Of a DNA stretch of 64,000 nucleotides, positions 27,160 to 35,456 are shown piece after piece. The stretch's first letter is position 1. Each line of letters begins with the position of its first letter. The stretch spans positions 3,013,521 through 3,077,520 of the forward strand of contig NZ_BLIZ01000001.1 in assembly GCF_019972315.1 (NCBI RefSeq), in the 5' to 3' direction. The notes below the pieces were generated by a model. The model was not told the origin of the DNA, did no database searches, and saw only the letters and a list, made by a program, of their open reading frames with translations. Origin of the DNA: Geobacter sp. AOG1 (GTDB lineage Bacteria; Desulfobacterota; Desulfuromonadia; Geobacterales; Geobacteraceae). The translations under genes and the position numbers were made by a program.

Positions 27160-28020
27160 ATGAACCAACTTTTGACGTGGCTGGAAGAGCGTGAACTCGA
27201 CATCGCGGCAATCTACCATACAGCCTCCCTTCTTTTTGCCGATGATCACGGCTTTGCCCGTTTCCTGAAGACCCTTGCCGCCCAGGAAAACGACCATGGC
27301 GACTTTTTCCATACCGTTGCGGAGAGCGACACCTGTCCTTCCCTGGAAGAACTCAAGCAACAGTTCAGTTCTGTCACCGGTGATAACATGGAAAGCATTC
27401 TGAGAACAGCCCGACACCGCATTGCCGACCCGCACCTTACCAAGAAAGGGATGATAGAACTCATCGCCGCCCTTGAATTTTCCGAATGGAATTCACTGTT
27501 CCTCTACGTGATGGGCTGGGCCGCAGGCGAGGACCGCGTGTTTCAGCGGATGGTTGCCGAAATCGAACACCATCGGCGGACGATCGAAGATTACTTTGAG
27601 AGACAGCCTGAACATGACGAATATCTGCAGATAATCCGCAACTTGGCTCCCCTCTGGCAAAAACGCATCCTGATACTGGAGGACGACCCGGACATGACCA
27701 GGCTCCTCACCATCATCATGTCGCCCTATGGCAAGCTGGTTGTCACCCATAGCGGCAGGGAAGCCCTGGCGCGGCTGCGCCAGAAGCATTTCGACGCCAT
27801 CGTTTCTGATGTGGAGATGCCGGAAATGAACGGCGTCGAATTTTATCGTCAGGCCATCTCTATCGATCCGGCCATCGGCAGACATTTCCTCTTCCTGACT
27901 GGCACCACGCGGTCTAAAGATCTTTCCTTCATAAAGAACATCGGTGTATCTCAGCTGAAAAAACCGGCCAAGCTCGCCAAGATTCGGGAAGCAGTGGTCG
28001 GCATACTCCAGGCCGCGTGA
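27160..28020 (+). CDS. Ferritin-like domain fused to a response-regulator receiver
   Basis: About 286 residues from the ATG at 27160 (AAGGAG seven bases upstream). Residues 1-150 form a helical bundle with rubrerythrin-like metal ligands: Glu12, ExxH at 43-46 (AQENDHGDFF), Glu106/Glu109, and ExxH at 134-137 (EIEHHRRTIED). Residues 166-286 are a complete receiver: LILEDDPD, phosphorylatable Asp217 in IVSDVEMPEMNG, Thr in FLFLTGTT and Lys in QLKKPAKL. There is no DNA-binding or enzymatic output. A metal- or oxygen-dependent sensor that modulates a phosphorelay is an inference from this fusion. Confidence 0.78.
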   Translation: MNQLLTWLEERELDIAAIYHTASLLFADDHGFARFLKTLAAQENDHGDFFHTVAESDTCPSLEELKQQFSSVTGDNMESILRTARHRIADPHLTKKGMIELIAALEFSEWNSLFLYVMGWAAGEDRVFQRMVAEIEHHRRTIEDYFERQPEHDEYLQIIRNLAPLWQKRILILEDDPDMTRLLTIIMSPYGKLVVTHSGREALARLRQKHFDAIVSDVEMPEMNGVEFYRQAISIDPAIGRHFLFLTGTTRSKDLSFIKNIGVSQLKKPAKLAKIREAVVGILQAA

Positions 28021-28153
28021 CCAGTGAACAAACCGTTTTCTCCCCCGCGTACCTTGACACGCCCCGGCAATGGGATTATCCTTACCCAGCTCCATTACAT
28101 CGCAAATTTCATAATAAACTCTATTGATTTTGTCTCCGACTCTGGTAATTCAG

Positions 28154-28186
28154 AATGGGAGCGTATTGACGCTCCCATTTTTTATT
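28154..28186 (+). terminator. Intrinsic terminator immediately upstream of pepF
   Basis: A perfect 10-bp stem, AATGGGAGCG and CGCTCCCATT with a six-base loop, then a T-run. It may end the transcript of the gene stopping at 28020, or act as a leader terminator of pepF, whose start is only 13 bases after it. Confidence 0.8.
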
Positions 28187-28198
28187 GAAAGGAAACCA

Positions 28199-29974
28199 AT
28201 GACAACCGACATAAGCAGCATGCACTGGGACACCACCCGCCTCTACCCGGGTCCCACGGCGACAGAGCTCGAAGCCGATTTTGCCGCCGGCAGCGCCCGT
28301 GCCGAGGCTTTCCGCACCCAGTACCAAGGTAAAATAGCCGACCTCGACGACGTCGCCCTGCTGGAAGCGCTATCCGCCTACGAGGCACTTGAAGAACTCC
28401 TCACCAAGCCCCAGCTCTATGCTTATCTCCTCTTCGCCGCCGACTCGGGTGACGATACCGTCAAGCGCCTCTCCCAACGAGCGGCCGAATTCGGCAACCG
28501 GATGGGCCGGGAACTCCTCTTCTTCGATCTGGAACTCATCCATCTGCCGGATGACCGGTTTGCGGCCCTGACAGGAGATTCCCGCTTTGCCGGCTACTGC
28601 CATTACCTGGCCAGTCTGCGGAAGTTCCGCCCCCACACCCTGGCGGAACGGGAGGAGAGCCTCCTCAAACAAAAGAGCCTTACGGGGTCCGAAGCCTTCA
28701 GCCGGCTGTTCGACGAGCTCTCCGCATCGTTCACCTTCCAGTTCCAGGTGGATGGGGAAGAACGGGAATACACCGGAGAAGAGCTCCTGGGGCTCCTCCA
28801 CAATCCGTCGCCCGATGTGCGTGAACGGGCCTTCGGCGTATTTCTGGAGCGTCACGCCGAGCACGGGATCGTTTACGCGGCGGTCTTCAACAACGTCGCC
28901 CTCGATCACGGCCAGGACATGGAGCTGCGCAGTTACCGCTACCCCATGGAGCCAACAAACCTGGGGAACGAACTGTCGGCGGAGGTGGTGGAACGTCTCA
29001 TGACGGTCAGCGAGGCCAATTACCCGCTGGCCCAGGACTATTTTAGGCTGAAAGCGCGCCTGCTCGGGCTGCCGCAGCTGAAAAACACCGACATCTATGC
29101 GCCGGTGGGAGAGACCAGCCGCACGTATTCTTTCGACGAAGCAAAGGAACTGGTGCTGGCTGCCTACGGCGAGTTCTCCACCGAGTTCCACGACATCGCC
29201 GCCGCATTCTTCCGGGAACGGCGCATCGACGTCCTCCCCCGCCCCGGTAAGGGAGGTGGCGCCTTCTGCATGGGAATGACCCCCCACCTTTCCCCCTACG
29301 TCCTCCTCAACTTCACCGGCAACCTGCGGGACGTGGCGACCCTGGCCCACGAACTGGGCCATGGTATCCATTTCGTCCTTGCCCAGCAACAGACCATGGT
29401 CAACTACCATGCACCGCTTCCCCTTGCCGAAACCGCGTCGGTGTTCGGGGAGATGCTCCTGACCCGTTACCTGCTGGCCCGGGAGAGCGACCCAACCGTA
29501 AAAATCGCCCTCCTCTGCGCCAAGATCGAGGACATCATCGCCACCACCTTCCGCCAGAACGTCCTGACCCGCTTCGAGGAGAGACTCCACCGGGAGCGTT
29601 CCACGGGACTCCTGACCGCCGGCCACATCGGTGATATCTGGTGGGAAGAGAACGGAAAACTTTACGGCGACGCTGTCACCATGATCGACCCTTACCGCTG
29701 GGGGTGGAGCTATATCTCCCACTTCATTCATGCCCGCTTCTACTGCTACTCCTACACCTTCGCCGAACTGCTCGTCCTCTCCCTCTACCGCAACTACCTC
29801 GAGCAGGGCGCCCCATTCATCCCCTGCTACCGTTCCATTCTCGCCAGCGGCGGTTCCCTATCGCCGGCCGCGACGGTACGACCCGCCGGCATCGACCTGG
29901 CAGCGCCGGATTTCTGGCAGAACGGGTATGACGTGCTGCTGGATTTGATCGAAGAACTGAAGACTTTGATATAA
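28199..29974 (+). CDS. pepF: M3-family oligoendopeptidase F
   Basis: Cytoplasmic zinc peptidase degrading short peptides, about 591 residues, normal family length. The start at 28199 is preceded by GAAAGGAAA. The active site is LAHELGHGIHF (HExxH-type with catalytic Glu), with the third ligand in ETASVFGEMLLT. The C-terminal SYISHFIHARFYCYSYTFAE is typical of the PepF branch, and the N-terminal helical domain (DSGDDTVKRLSQRAAEFGNR) is intact. A bidirectional terminator follows. Confidence 0.95.
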   Translation: MTTDISSMHWDTTRLYPGPTATELEADFAAGSARAEAFRTQYQGKIADLDDVALLEALSAYEALEELLTKPQLYAYLLFAADSGDDTVKRLSQRAAEFGNRMGRELLFFDLELIHLPDDRFAALTGDSRFAGYCHYLASLRKFRPHTLAEREESLLKQKSLTGSEAFSRLFDELSASFTFQFQVDGEEREYTGEELLGLLHNPSPDVRERAFGVFLERHAEHGIVYAAVFNNVALDHGQDMELRSYRYPMEPTNLGNELSAEVVERLMTVSEANYPLAQDYFRLKARLLGLPQLKNTDIYAPVGETSRTYSFDEAKELVLAAYGEFSTEFHDIAAAFFRERRIDVLPRPGKGGGAFCMGMTPHLSPYVLLNFTGNLRDVATLAHELGHGIHFVLAQQQTMVNYHAPLPLAETASVFGEMLLTRYLLARESDPTVKIALLCAKIEDIIATTFRQNVLTRFEERLHRERSTGLLTAGHIGDIWWEENGKLYGDAVTMIDPYRWGWSYISHFIHARFYCYSYTFAELLVLSLYRNYLEQGAPFIPCYRSILASGGSLSPAATVRPAGIDLAAPDFWQNGYDVLLDLIEELKTLI

Positions 29975-29997
29975 CCCGGTGATGTCGTGGCTACGTA

Positions 29998-30027
29998 AAA
30001 AGCCGGTGCAAAATCGCACCGGCTTTT
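29998..30027. terminator. Bidirectional intrinsic terminator between convergent genes
   Basis: Perfect 12-bp arms AAAAGCCGGTGC and GCACCGGCTTTT between pepF and the outer-membrane protein gene. Confidence 0.88.
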
Positions 30028-30053
30028 GATTCGGACGGAGATGACGCGAACGT

Positions 30054-30695
30054 TTAAAATTTGAATTTGACGCCAACGGTCACGTTGTGGCTGGCCAGGT
30101 CCATCTCTCGAAAATCGAAATGGACGTTCTCGGTCGCAAAATACCGGTACCCCACATCCAATGCCATCACCCTGTTAAGATCGATGTTCAGGCCTCCGCC
30201 CGCCTGATAAGCAAAGACGGTCTTGTCCTCTGAATCCCGGTAATAATAGCCGTAGTACTGGTTATACCCGTATCCCCAGTCGCTGTCATGGCCAACGGTC
30301 GCGAAACCGATCCCCCCGCCCAGATAGGGGGTCACGTTTGTAGTGGTTCTGATGTCATAAAAAAGATTCGCCATTCCGCTGAACGCCCACAGGGATCCGT
30401 GAAGGTTGACTCTGTTGCCAAACGTATCGGTCCCTTTGTCAAATTCCGCCTCCCGGTACGCCAATTCTCCCTCCACGCGAAGGCCACTGTCAAAGGCATA
30501 ACCGCCGAATCCGGTAATTACATACCCCGTATTGAACGATTCCTGCTCCTGAGTACCGTCATTGAAGGTAACGTGGCTGTCTTGGGGAATAAATGCTCCC
30601 ACTGAGCCACCCACATACGCCCTTCCTGCTGCAAAAACCATTGAAGAAGATGCCAGCACCAGTACACCAACGAGCACCATCACCAGATTTTTCAT
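30054..30695 (-). CDS. Outer-membrane beta-barrel protein
   Basis: About 213 residues from the ATG at 30695 (GAGGTGA upstream), with a signal peptide ending at VFAA. The rest alternates aromatic and small residues in amphipathic strands (AYVGGSVGAFIP, TGYVITGFGGYAF, LRVEGELAYREAEF, VTPYLGGGIGFATV). It ends in a beta-signal, VTVGVKFKF, with a terminal Phe, as needed for outer-membrane insertion. Eight-strand OmpA/OmpW-like size; ligand unknown. Confidence 0.88.
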   Translation of the reverse strand: MKNLVMVLVGVLVLASSSMVFAAGRAYVGGSVGAFIPQDSHVTFNDGTQEQESFNTGYVITGFGGYAFDSGLRVEGELAYREAEFDKGTDTFGNRVNLHGSLWAFSGMANLFYDIRTTTNVTPYLGGGIGFATVGHDSDWGYGYNQYYGYYYRDSEDKTVFAYQAGGGLNIDLNRVMALDVGYRYFATENVHFDFREMDLASHNVTVGVKFKF

Positions 30696-30805
30696 GGATA
30701 TCACCTCGGTCCTGAATATGTGCAATGTCTATAAGCTGTTTATCATTGTTTGGCCGTTTGTCAAAGACACGCTGCAACGATAACGCCACAACTGCTGGCG
30801 AAACA

Positions 30806-30836
30806 CAAAACCCGCCCTTTTCAGGAGCGGGTTTTG
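30806..30836 (-). terminator. Intrinsic terminator of the carbonic anhydrase gene
   Basis: CAAAACCCGC and GCGGGTTTTG arms around an 11-base loop, 33 bases past the carbonic anhydrase stop. Confidence 0.82.
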
Positions 30837-30868
30837 TCTGCTTGTGCTCTGCCAGCTGAATGCATCGG

Positions 30869-31567
30869 CTATTTCGCATCCATCCTTGTCACTTTGCCGT
30901 CATCCAGGTCATACTTTGCAGTTACGATCTTGACCTTCCCTTCCTTGAGCATGTGTCTGATGACCGGAGATTTTTTCGGAATAGTGGCGGCCACGAGACG
31001 GATGTTGTCGTCGATGGCGGTTTCCACCAGTTCCGCTTTCTCCTTGCCTGCCGCTTCCTTCCGCGCCTGCTTCACGGCCGGCGCAATCTCCTTGATAATG
31101 GCGCCGATATTCCCCTCCGGTTTCCCTTTCGCATCGACGGCGGCAGTTACCGCACCGCAGCGCTCATGGCCGAGCACCACGATCAGAGGCGAGCCGAGAT
31201 GTTCGGCAGCATACTCGATGCTGCCGAGAACTATGGGATCGGGAACGTTGCCGGCAACCCGGATGACGAAGATTTCACCCATGCTCTTGTCGAAGATGAT
31301 TTCGGGGGGGACGCGGGAATCGGAGCAGGAAAGGATTATAGCGTAAGGCTTCTGCCCCTTCGTCAGAGCTTCACGTGCCGACGGGGTGCTCTCGGTGCAG
31401 GCGCCCATCTTGCTTTCAAGATATCTCTTGTTTCCATCGACCAGCTTCTGCCAGGCCTCATCGGCAGAAATGCCGGCCCCACCGCCGGACGCAACCGCGG
31501 CGGCGCTCCAGGCAGCCAGGACAACACCGGCACAAAGCATGACTACAGTTCTTCCCATTCCTTTCAT
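30869..31567 (-). CDS. Periplasmic beta-class carbonic anhydrase
   Basis: Interconverts CO2 and bicarbonate. About 232 residues from the ATG at 31567 (GGAGGG upstream), with an N-terminal signal sequence (VVMLCAGVVLAAWSAAAVAS) that sends it to the periplasm, less usual than the cytoplasmic form. Zinc ligands are visible in SCSDSRVPPEI (Cys and Asp/Arg dyad) and VLGHERCGAV (His and Cys). The gene stands 112 bases downstream of hgcB with its own ribosome site and terminator. Confidence 0.93.
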   Translation of the reverse strand: MKGMGRTVVMLCAGVVLAAWSAAAVASGGGAGISADEAWQKLVDGNKRYLESKMGACTESTPSAREALTKGQKPYAIILSCSDSRVPPEIIFDKSMGEIFVIRVAGNVPDPIVLGSIEYAAEHLGSPLIVVLGHERCGAVTAAVDAKGKPEGNIGAIIKEIAPAVKQARKEAAGKEKAELVETAIDDNIRLVAATIPKKSPVIRHMLKEGKVKIVTAKYDLDDGKVTRMDAK

Positions 31568-31678
31568 ATGCAACCCTCCAAGATAGATAGTTGAGTCGTG
31601 TCTAATTAGCATTTTTCATCTAGCGCGTCAATTTCTATTTCTGCTCATCAGCAGGTTTGACGCAGTCTGCAGGCGACT

Positions 31679-31966
31679 TCAGCAGCAACCGTCTCCTCGA
31701 CGACGCAGGTTAAGGCTGTCGAGCCATTCGTTGATCATCCCCGCCGCGCAACCGACCCCTGCATCCACCCGTATTGCCTTGACCGGACAGTTGAGGGCGC
31801 AGGCGCCACACTCCATGCAGGCATCGAAGGCGCGGATGACCGCCTTTTCCCCTTCGAGAGCGAACACCTGGTGGGGACAAACCACCGTGCACATCCCGCA
31901 GCCGATGCAGGTATCTTTATCCAACTCCAGGGTTGCCACGTTTTTCAGATAACTGAAACCTTTCAT
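31679..31966 (-). CDS. hgcB: Mercury methylation ferredoxin HgcB
   Basis: Ferredoxin that supplies electrons to the corrinoid protein HgcA in Hg(II) methylation. 95 residues, the length I recall for characterised HgcB. Two [4Fe-4S] sites: Cys20/23/26/30 (CIGCGMCTVVCP) and Cys50/53/56/60 with the HgcB hallmark ECGAC. Cys73 and the terminal Cys94-Cys95 pair, thought to handle Hg(II), are present. It starts 16 bases after hgcA with GGAGAG upstream, so the two form one unit. Confidence 0.96.
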   Translation of the reverse strand: MKGFSYLKNVATLELDKDTCIGCGMCTVVCPHQVFALEGEKAVIRAFDACMECGACALNCPVKAIRVDAGVGCAAGMINEWLDSLNLRRRGDGCC

Positions 31967-31982
31967 GGTGTCTCTCCAATCG

Positions 31983-33149
31983 TTACTGGAAGGCCCCGAA
32001 TATCACCGCAACCCATGCCACAGCGCCGACGAGGACGGCCCCGGCCATGAGCGGCAGGGAGATGCGCATCTCCTTCTTCACGCCGGAGCGGGAGGTAAAG
32101 GGGGTACTGCCGGTGAAATTGAGGGAGAAAAAGGCGCTCACCGCCGGCATGGCAAGGAACAGTGGCACCTGTTCCAGCAGGCTTCCCGTACCGGTAAGGA
32201 GCGAAAAGAGCAGGGCCCAGAGGAAACCGACCAGCGCTCCCTTGACCGCGAAGCTTGACGTCGGCAGCCACGGCAGGAGAAGCGGCGTCGCTACAGCCCC
32301 CGCCAGGATGGCCCCCAGCCAGGCCACAAGGGGGAGAAAGGCGGCCGGAGCAGCAAAGCCAAGCCGTATCCCTCCCAGCAGATAGAGTCCGGCAAGGATG
32401 GGAAGGGAGCCCTTGAGGGCGGAAACCAACTCGACGGGAACGAGCACCAGTCGCTCAGCCGCGGTGAAGGTAAGTTCTCCCATGGCCGGGGTAGCCTGCT
32501 GGTCGTTGTCGAGGTACACGGGGAGGTCGTCAATCCGGATGGTGCTGAACCTGGCGGTGAACCCGGTCCGCTGCTGGACCTCCAGTGCCTTGACCCCGGC
32601 CGCGCCGAGGAGTGGGAGAAGGAGAGTGCGGTGCGTCACCACCCGTGCCAGGCCGCTCGCCTCAACCCGGCGCACCACCTCCCCCGTGCCGAAGGTTCCC
32701 TTCCCCGCCGCGCACCAGACGTTGATGCCATGCGTCTCCAGTACGAGGAGCCAGATGTTTCGCCCCTCAAGAGCCTGCCGTACCAGATCATAGCTCATCT
32801 TGTAGTTGGCAGTGACCGTCACCGGGTCGGTCGGGCCGGGGTTACCGATGGCGTAGAGTCCCGGCGGCACCAGGTACGACATCCGGCCGATTCCCCAGCG
32901 TGCCTTCCAGGCGCCTAAACGGTCGCGGAAACGAAGCGTGGAAGAAACGACCGGCACCTGCCCGGCCGGTGTCTCCAGCCAGCGGATGAAGCCGGGAACG
33001 TTCTCGTCGATGGACCCGCTGACCGCGGGTGTCTTGGGGCCTCAGCAGGGGGGCTTGTCGATATCCGGCCCTTCAGGTGAAGCGGTCCCGCATGGATCCA
33101 CCGGCTTTATGGTACGGATGGCCTCTGTTGAAAACGGCTTTCGTGTCAT
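31983..33149 (-). CDS. hgcA: Mercury methylation corrinoid protein HgcA, candidate selenoprotein (in-frame UGA at codon 36)
   Basis: Transfers a methyl group from its corrinoid to Hg(II). The cap-helix motif NVWCAAGK (corrinoid-ligating Cys at residue 146 of the full frame) is diagnostic. A CdhD-like corrinoid domain is followed by about five C-terminal membrane helices. The uninterrupted frame starts at a GTG (32957), but coding sequence continues upstream (ENVPGFIRWLETPAGQVPVV) to an ATG at 33149 with GGAGG eight bases before it and an ATGA overlap with the upstream stop. Only the TGA at 33042-33044 interrupts this 388-residue frame, directly after a Cys (PPC-UGA-GPKTP). A SECIS-like hairpin follows. 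If UGA is not read as Sec, the product would have to start downstream. Confidence 0.93.
33014..33044 (-). promoter_or_regulatory. Candidate UGA-SECIS element inside hgcA
   Basis: On the minus strand the TGA (33044-33042) is followed by 17 bases and then an apical loop GGTCA closed by a perfect 6-bp stem, ACCCGC/GCGGGT. The lower part can extend by two pairs past a two-base bulge. E. coli fdhF has, from memory, 18 bases and a GGUCU loop, so both distance and loop match what SelB recognises. Confidence 0.7.
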
Positions 33150-34009
33150 GCGTCAAGCCTCCCCGCCAGATCGTCGATGAACTGGCGCGCCGCCCTGCCG
33201 GACCGTTGTCCCTTGTAAAGCGCCCACCGGAGCGCTTCCCGCCGTAGGTCGTCCCGGTCGATGGAAAGCCCCAAGAGGTCTGCATGATGCTCAACGACCG
33301 CAAGGTACGTTTCCTGGCTGAACGGATAAAAACTGAGAGTAAGGCCGAACCGGTCGGCCAGGGAGAGCTTATCGGCAACCGCGTCCTCCGGATGGATCTC
33401 TTCCCGCAGGTTGTCCGCCATCGGTTCCGGCATGAGGTGGCGACGGTTGGAGGTGGCATAGATGAGCATATTGCCGGGACGCGCCTCGATGCCGCCATCG
33501 AGAAGGGTCTTCAGCTCCTGGTAGGAAGCGTCCCCCGCAGCGAAAGAGAGATCGTCGCAGAAAATGATGAACCGGTAGGGCACACCACGGATAAGGGAAG
33601 ATATCCGTGGCAGGCTCAGAAGTTCTCCCCGCTCCACCTCGATCAGACGCAGCCCGTGCGCGGCAAAAAGCTGCAGGAGGCCTTTGACGCAGGAGGATTT
33701 ACCGGTCCCCCTCTCCCCCCAAAGAAGAACGTTGTTGGCAGGTTTACCAGCCACGAACTGAGCGGTGTTACGCACCAGCTCCGTTTTGGCCATATCAACC
33801 CCCACCAGATCGTCCAGATCGACCAGGTGGGGATGCCGGACCGGTACGAGTCGGCCGGACTCTCCCCTCCCCTCCCAGCGGAACGCCTGGCAACTGGCAA
33901 AAAGCGCCTCATCCAGCGGCTCGGGCACCCCATACCGGTCCATGAGAACCTCCGCCTTCGCCAGGAACCGCTCCAGCTTACCTATTACCGTTTCCCATTG
34001 CTCTGGCAC
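33146..34009 (-). CDS. DUF815 family AAA+ ATPase
   Basis: About 287 residues starting at the GTG at 34009, two bases after the upstream stop, with AAGGAGGA before it. Walker A is LLWGERGTGKSSCVKGLL, Walker B is FIIFCDDLSF; a sensor-1 type Asn occurs in MLIYATSNRRHLMPEP, and a C-terminal Arg-rich helix (GQRSGRAARQFIDDL) follows. DUF815 ATPases are common in proteobacteria and lack an assigned substrate. Its stop overlaps the hgcA start as ATGA, so translation of hgcA is coupled to it. A role in maturing or inserting HgcA is possible but only inferred from position. Confidence 0.88.
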   Translation of the reverse strand: MPEQWETVIGKLERFLAKAEVLMDRYGVPEPLDEALFASCQAFRWEGRGESGRLVPVRHPHLVDLDDLVGVDMAKTELVRNTAQFVAGKPANNVLLWGERGTGKSSCVKGLLQLFAAHGLRLIEVERGELLSLPRISSLIRGVPYRFIIFCDDLSFAAGDASYQELKTLLDGGIEARPGNMLIYATSNRRHLMPEPMADNLREEIHPEDAVADKLSLADRFGLTLSFYPFSQETYLAVVEHHADLLGLSIDRDDLRREALRWALYKGQRSGRAARQFIDDLAGRLDA

Positions 34010-34011
34010 CG

Positions 34012-34536
34012 TTAATCCTCCTTGAGACTGCAGGCCTTTTCCCACGCGACATATCCGTCCCCTTTAATGGCCCAGAACTCCTCGATCCGGCGTTCGTAGA
34101 AGGCCAGATCGCCGCATTCCTGCTCGACCTGCCGAAGAAAACGAGCGGAAACGAGCTTGTGGTCATGGAGATACCGGTAAAAGGCGAGGATTCCGTCCAG
34201 GTACTGGCCAAGCTGGGCAACATCCGGTTCGATGGTGCTCACGATGTACCAGTTTGCCGCAAACTGGCGCACCAGGCCGGGCCGTTCGTCAAATATGTTG
34301 CGTGCCCGGTTGTCCACAACGAAATCACGGATGTAGTAATCGGCGCCATTCGCCATGCGCGTCGCCTCTTCGGGAGAGAGCCCCCCTTCCAGGAGTGCAT
34401 CGTAAAAACACCGCAGGATATCCTGGCAGAGACGGTCGACGCGAAGGGAGTCATCCAGGGTTTCCTGGTCGAAATCCTTTTTGTTGATCTTCAGTTCTCC
34501 CGTCCGGTTCATCGAAGTATCATAACTGGCTGACAT
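34012..34536 (-). CDS. Uncharacterised protein upstream of the DUF815 ATPase
   Basis: 174 residues, soluble, mostly helical and acidic, with no signal peptide or metal motif. Segments such as RVDRLCQDILRCFYDALLEG, GLSPEEATRMANGADYYIRD and LDGILAFYRYLHDHKLVS suggest a compact helical fold. RBS AGAGG before the ATG at 34536. It is separated by only two bases from the ATPase start, so the two probably act together. Family not recognised. Confidence 0.72.
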   Translation of the reverse strand: MSASYDTSMNRTGELKINKKDFDQETLDDSLRVDRLCQDILRCFYDALLEGGLSPEEATRMANGADYYIRDFVVDNRARNIFDERPGLVRQFAANWYIVSTIEPDVAQLGQYLDGILAFYRYLHDHKLVSARFLRQVEQECGDLAFYERRIEEFWAIKGDGYVAWEKACSLKED

Positions 34537-34595
34537 GATGCGCTACCTCTGTTTGCGAGAAATATCAATGTGGAAAGAATGGGGGGTCCGGTTTA

Positions 34596-35456
34596 TCACC
34601 TTCGTGAGCTGAATCGTGGGTCGATAGCGTCCCGAATCCCCTCTCCCACCAGGTAGTAAGAGAGAACGGTGACCATGATGGCAAGGCCGGGAAACAGGAA
34701 AAGCCACCAGGCAAACTCGAGGAACTCCTTGCCTGACGCCAGGATATTCCCCCAGCTTGGCGTAGGGGGAGGGACGCCAATGCCGAGAAAAGAGAGGGAG
34801 GATTCGGTCAGGATGGCACCGGCGATGCCAAGAGTGGCATAAACCAGCACGGGGCCAACGGCGTTGGGGAGGATATGGCGAAAGATGATGCGCAGGTCGG
34901 AACAGCCGATCACCCGGGCCGCCAGGACATAATCCCGTTCCCTGATGGAAAGGACTTCGGCCCGCACCAGACGGGCTACCCCCATCCATCCCGTAAGGCC
35001 GATGATGAGCATGATATACCAGATGGAGGGCTCCAGGAGGGCAATCACCGCCAGAATCAGGAAAAAGGTCGGGAAGCAGAACATAATGTCGACAAACCGC
35101 ATCAACAGGCTGTCCAACCAGCCGCCGTAATAGCCGGCCACAAGACCGACGACAGTGCCGATTAAGGTGGCGATGCCAATGGCGACGAAACCGACCTTGA
35201 GGGATATCTGGGCGCCGTAGAGCATGCGGGTGAAGACGTCACGCCCTACCTCATCGGTACCGAACCAGTGGGCAAACGACGGGGGAAGCAGTACATGGTA
35301 GGCGTCGAGTGAGTTCGGTTCATAGGGGGTGATGAACGGGGCCAGGATCGACAGGACAAACAGAGCGACCACCACCATACCTCCGGCCATGGCGAACCGG
35401 TTTGCCCGGAACCGCCGCCAGACCACGTCCTGCAGGTAACTGTCACGCCGCGTCAT
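34596..35456 (-). CDS. Peptide ABC transporter permease, DppC/OppC type
   Basis: 286 residues. N-terminal helix [20 protein letters not shown], the conserved [20 protein letters not shown] region, and the EAA loop ahead of [20 protein letters not shown]. The C-terminal stretch [20 protein letters not shown] is characteristic of DppC and OppC. Starts by an ATGA overlap with the DppB-type gene. Partner of the permease and binding protein upstream; no ATP-binding subunit genes are in the cluster. Confidence 0.93.
   Translation of the reverse strand: MTRRDSYLQDVVWRRFRANRFAMAGGMVVVALFVLSILAPFITPYEPNSLDAYHVLLPPSFAHWFGTDEVGRDVFTRMLYGAQISLKVGFVAIGIATLIGTVVGLVAGYYGGWLDSLLMRFVDIMFCFPTFFLILAVIALLEPSIWYIMLIIGLTGWMGVARLVRAEVLSIRERDYVLAARVIGCSDLRIIFRHILPNAVGPVLVYATLGIAGAILTESSLSFLGIGVPPPTPSWGNILASGKEFLEFAWWLFLFPGLAIMVTVLSYYLVGEGIRDAIDPRFSSRR

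Noticed and set aside
31621-31681. The hgcB stop is also TGA after Cys-Cys, so Sec insertion there was considered.
   Set aside because: The protein already has the usual 95-residue length with terminal Cys-Cys, the read-through extension (17 codons) looks unlike protein, and no stem with a GGTC-type loop follows at SECIS distance.
32957-32957. GTG at 32957 as the hgcA start.
   Set aside because: No ribosome site precedes it, and the upstream codons in the same frame are HgcA-like and couple to the previous gene by ATGA overlap.
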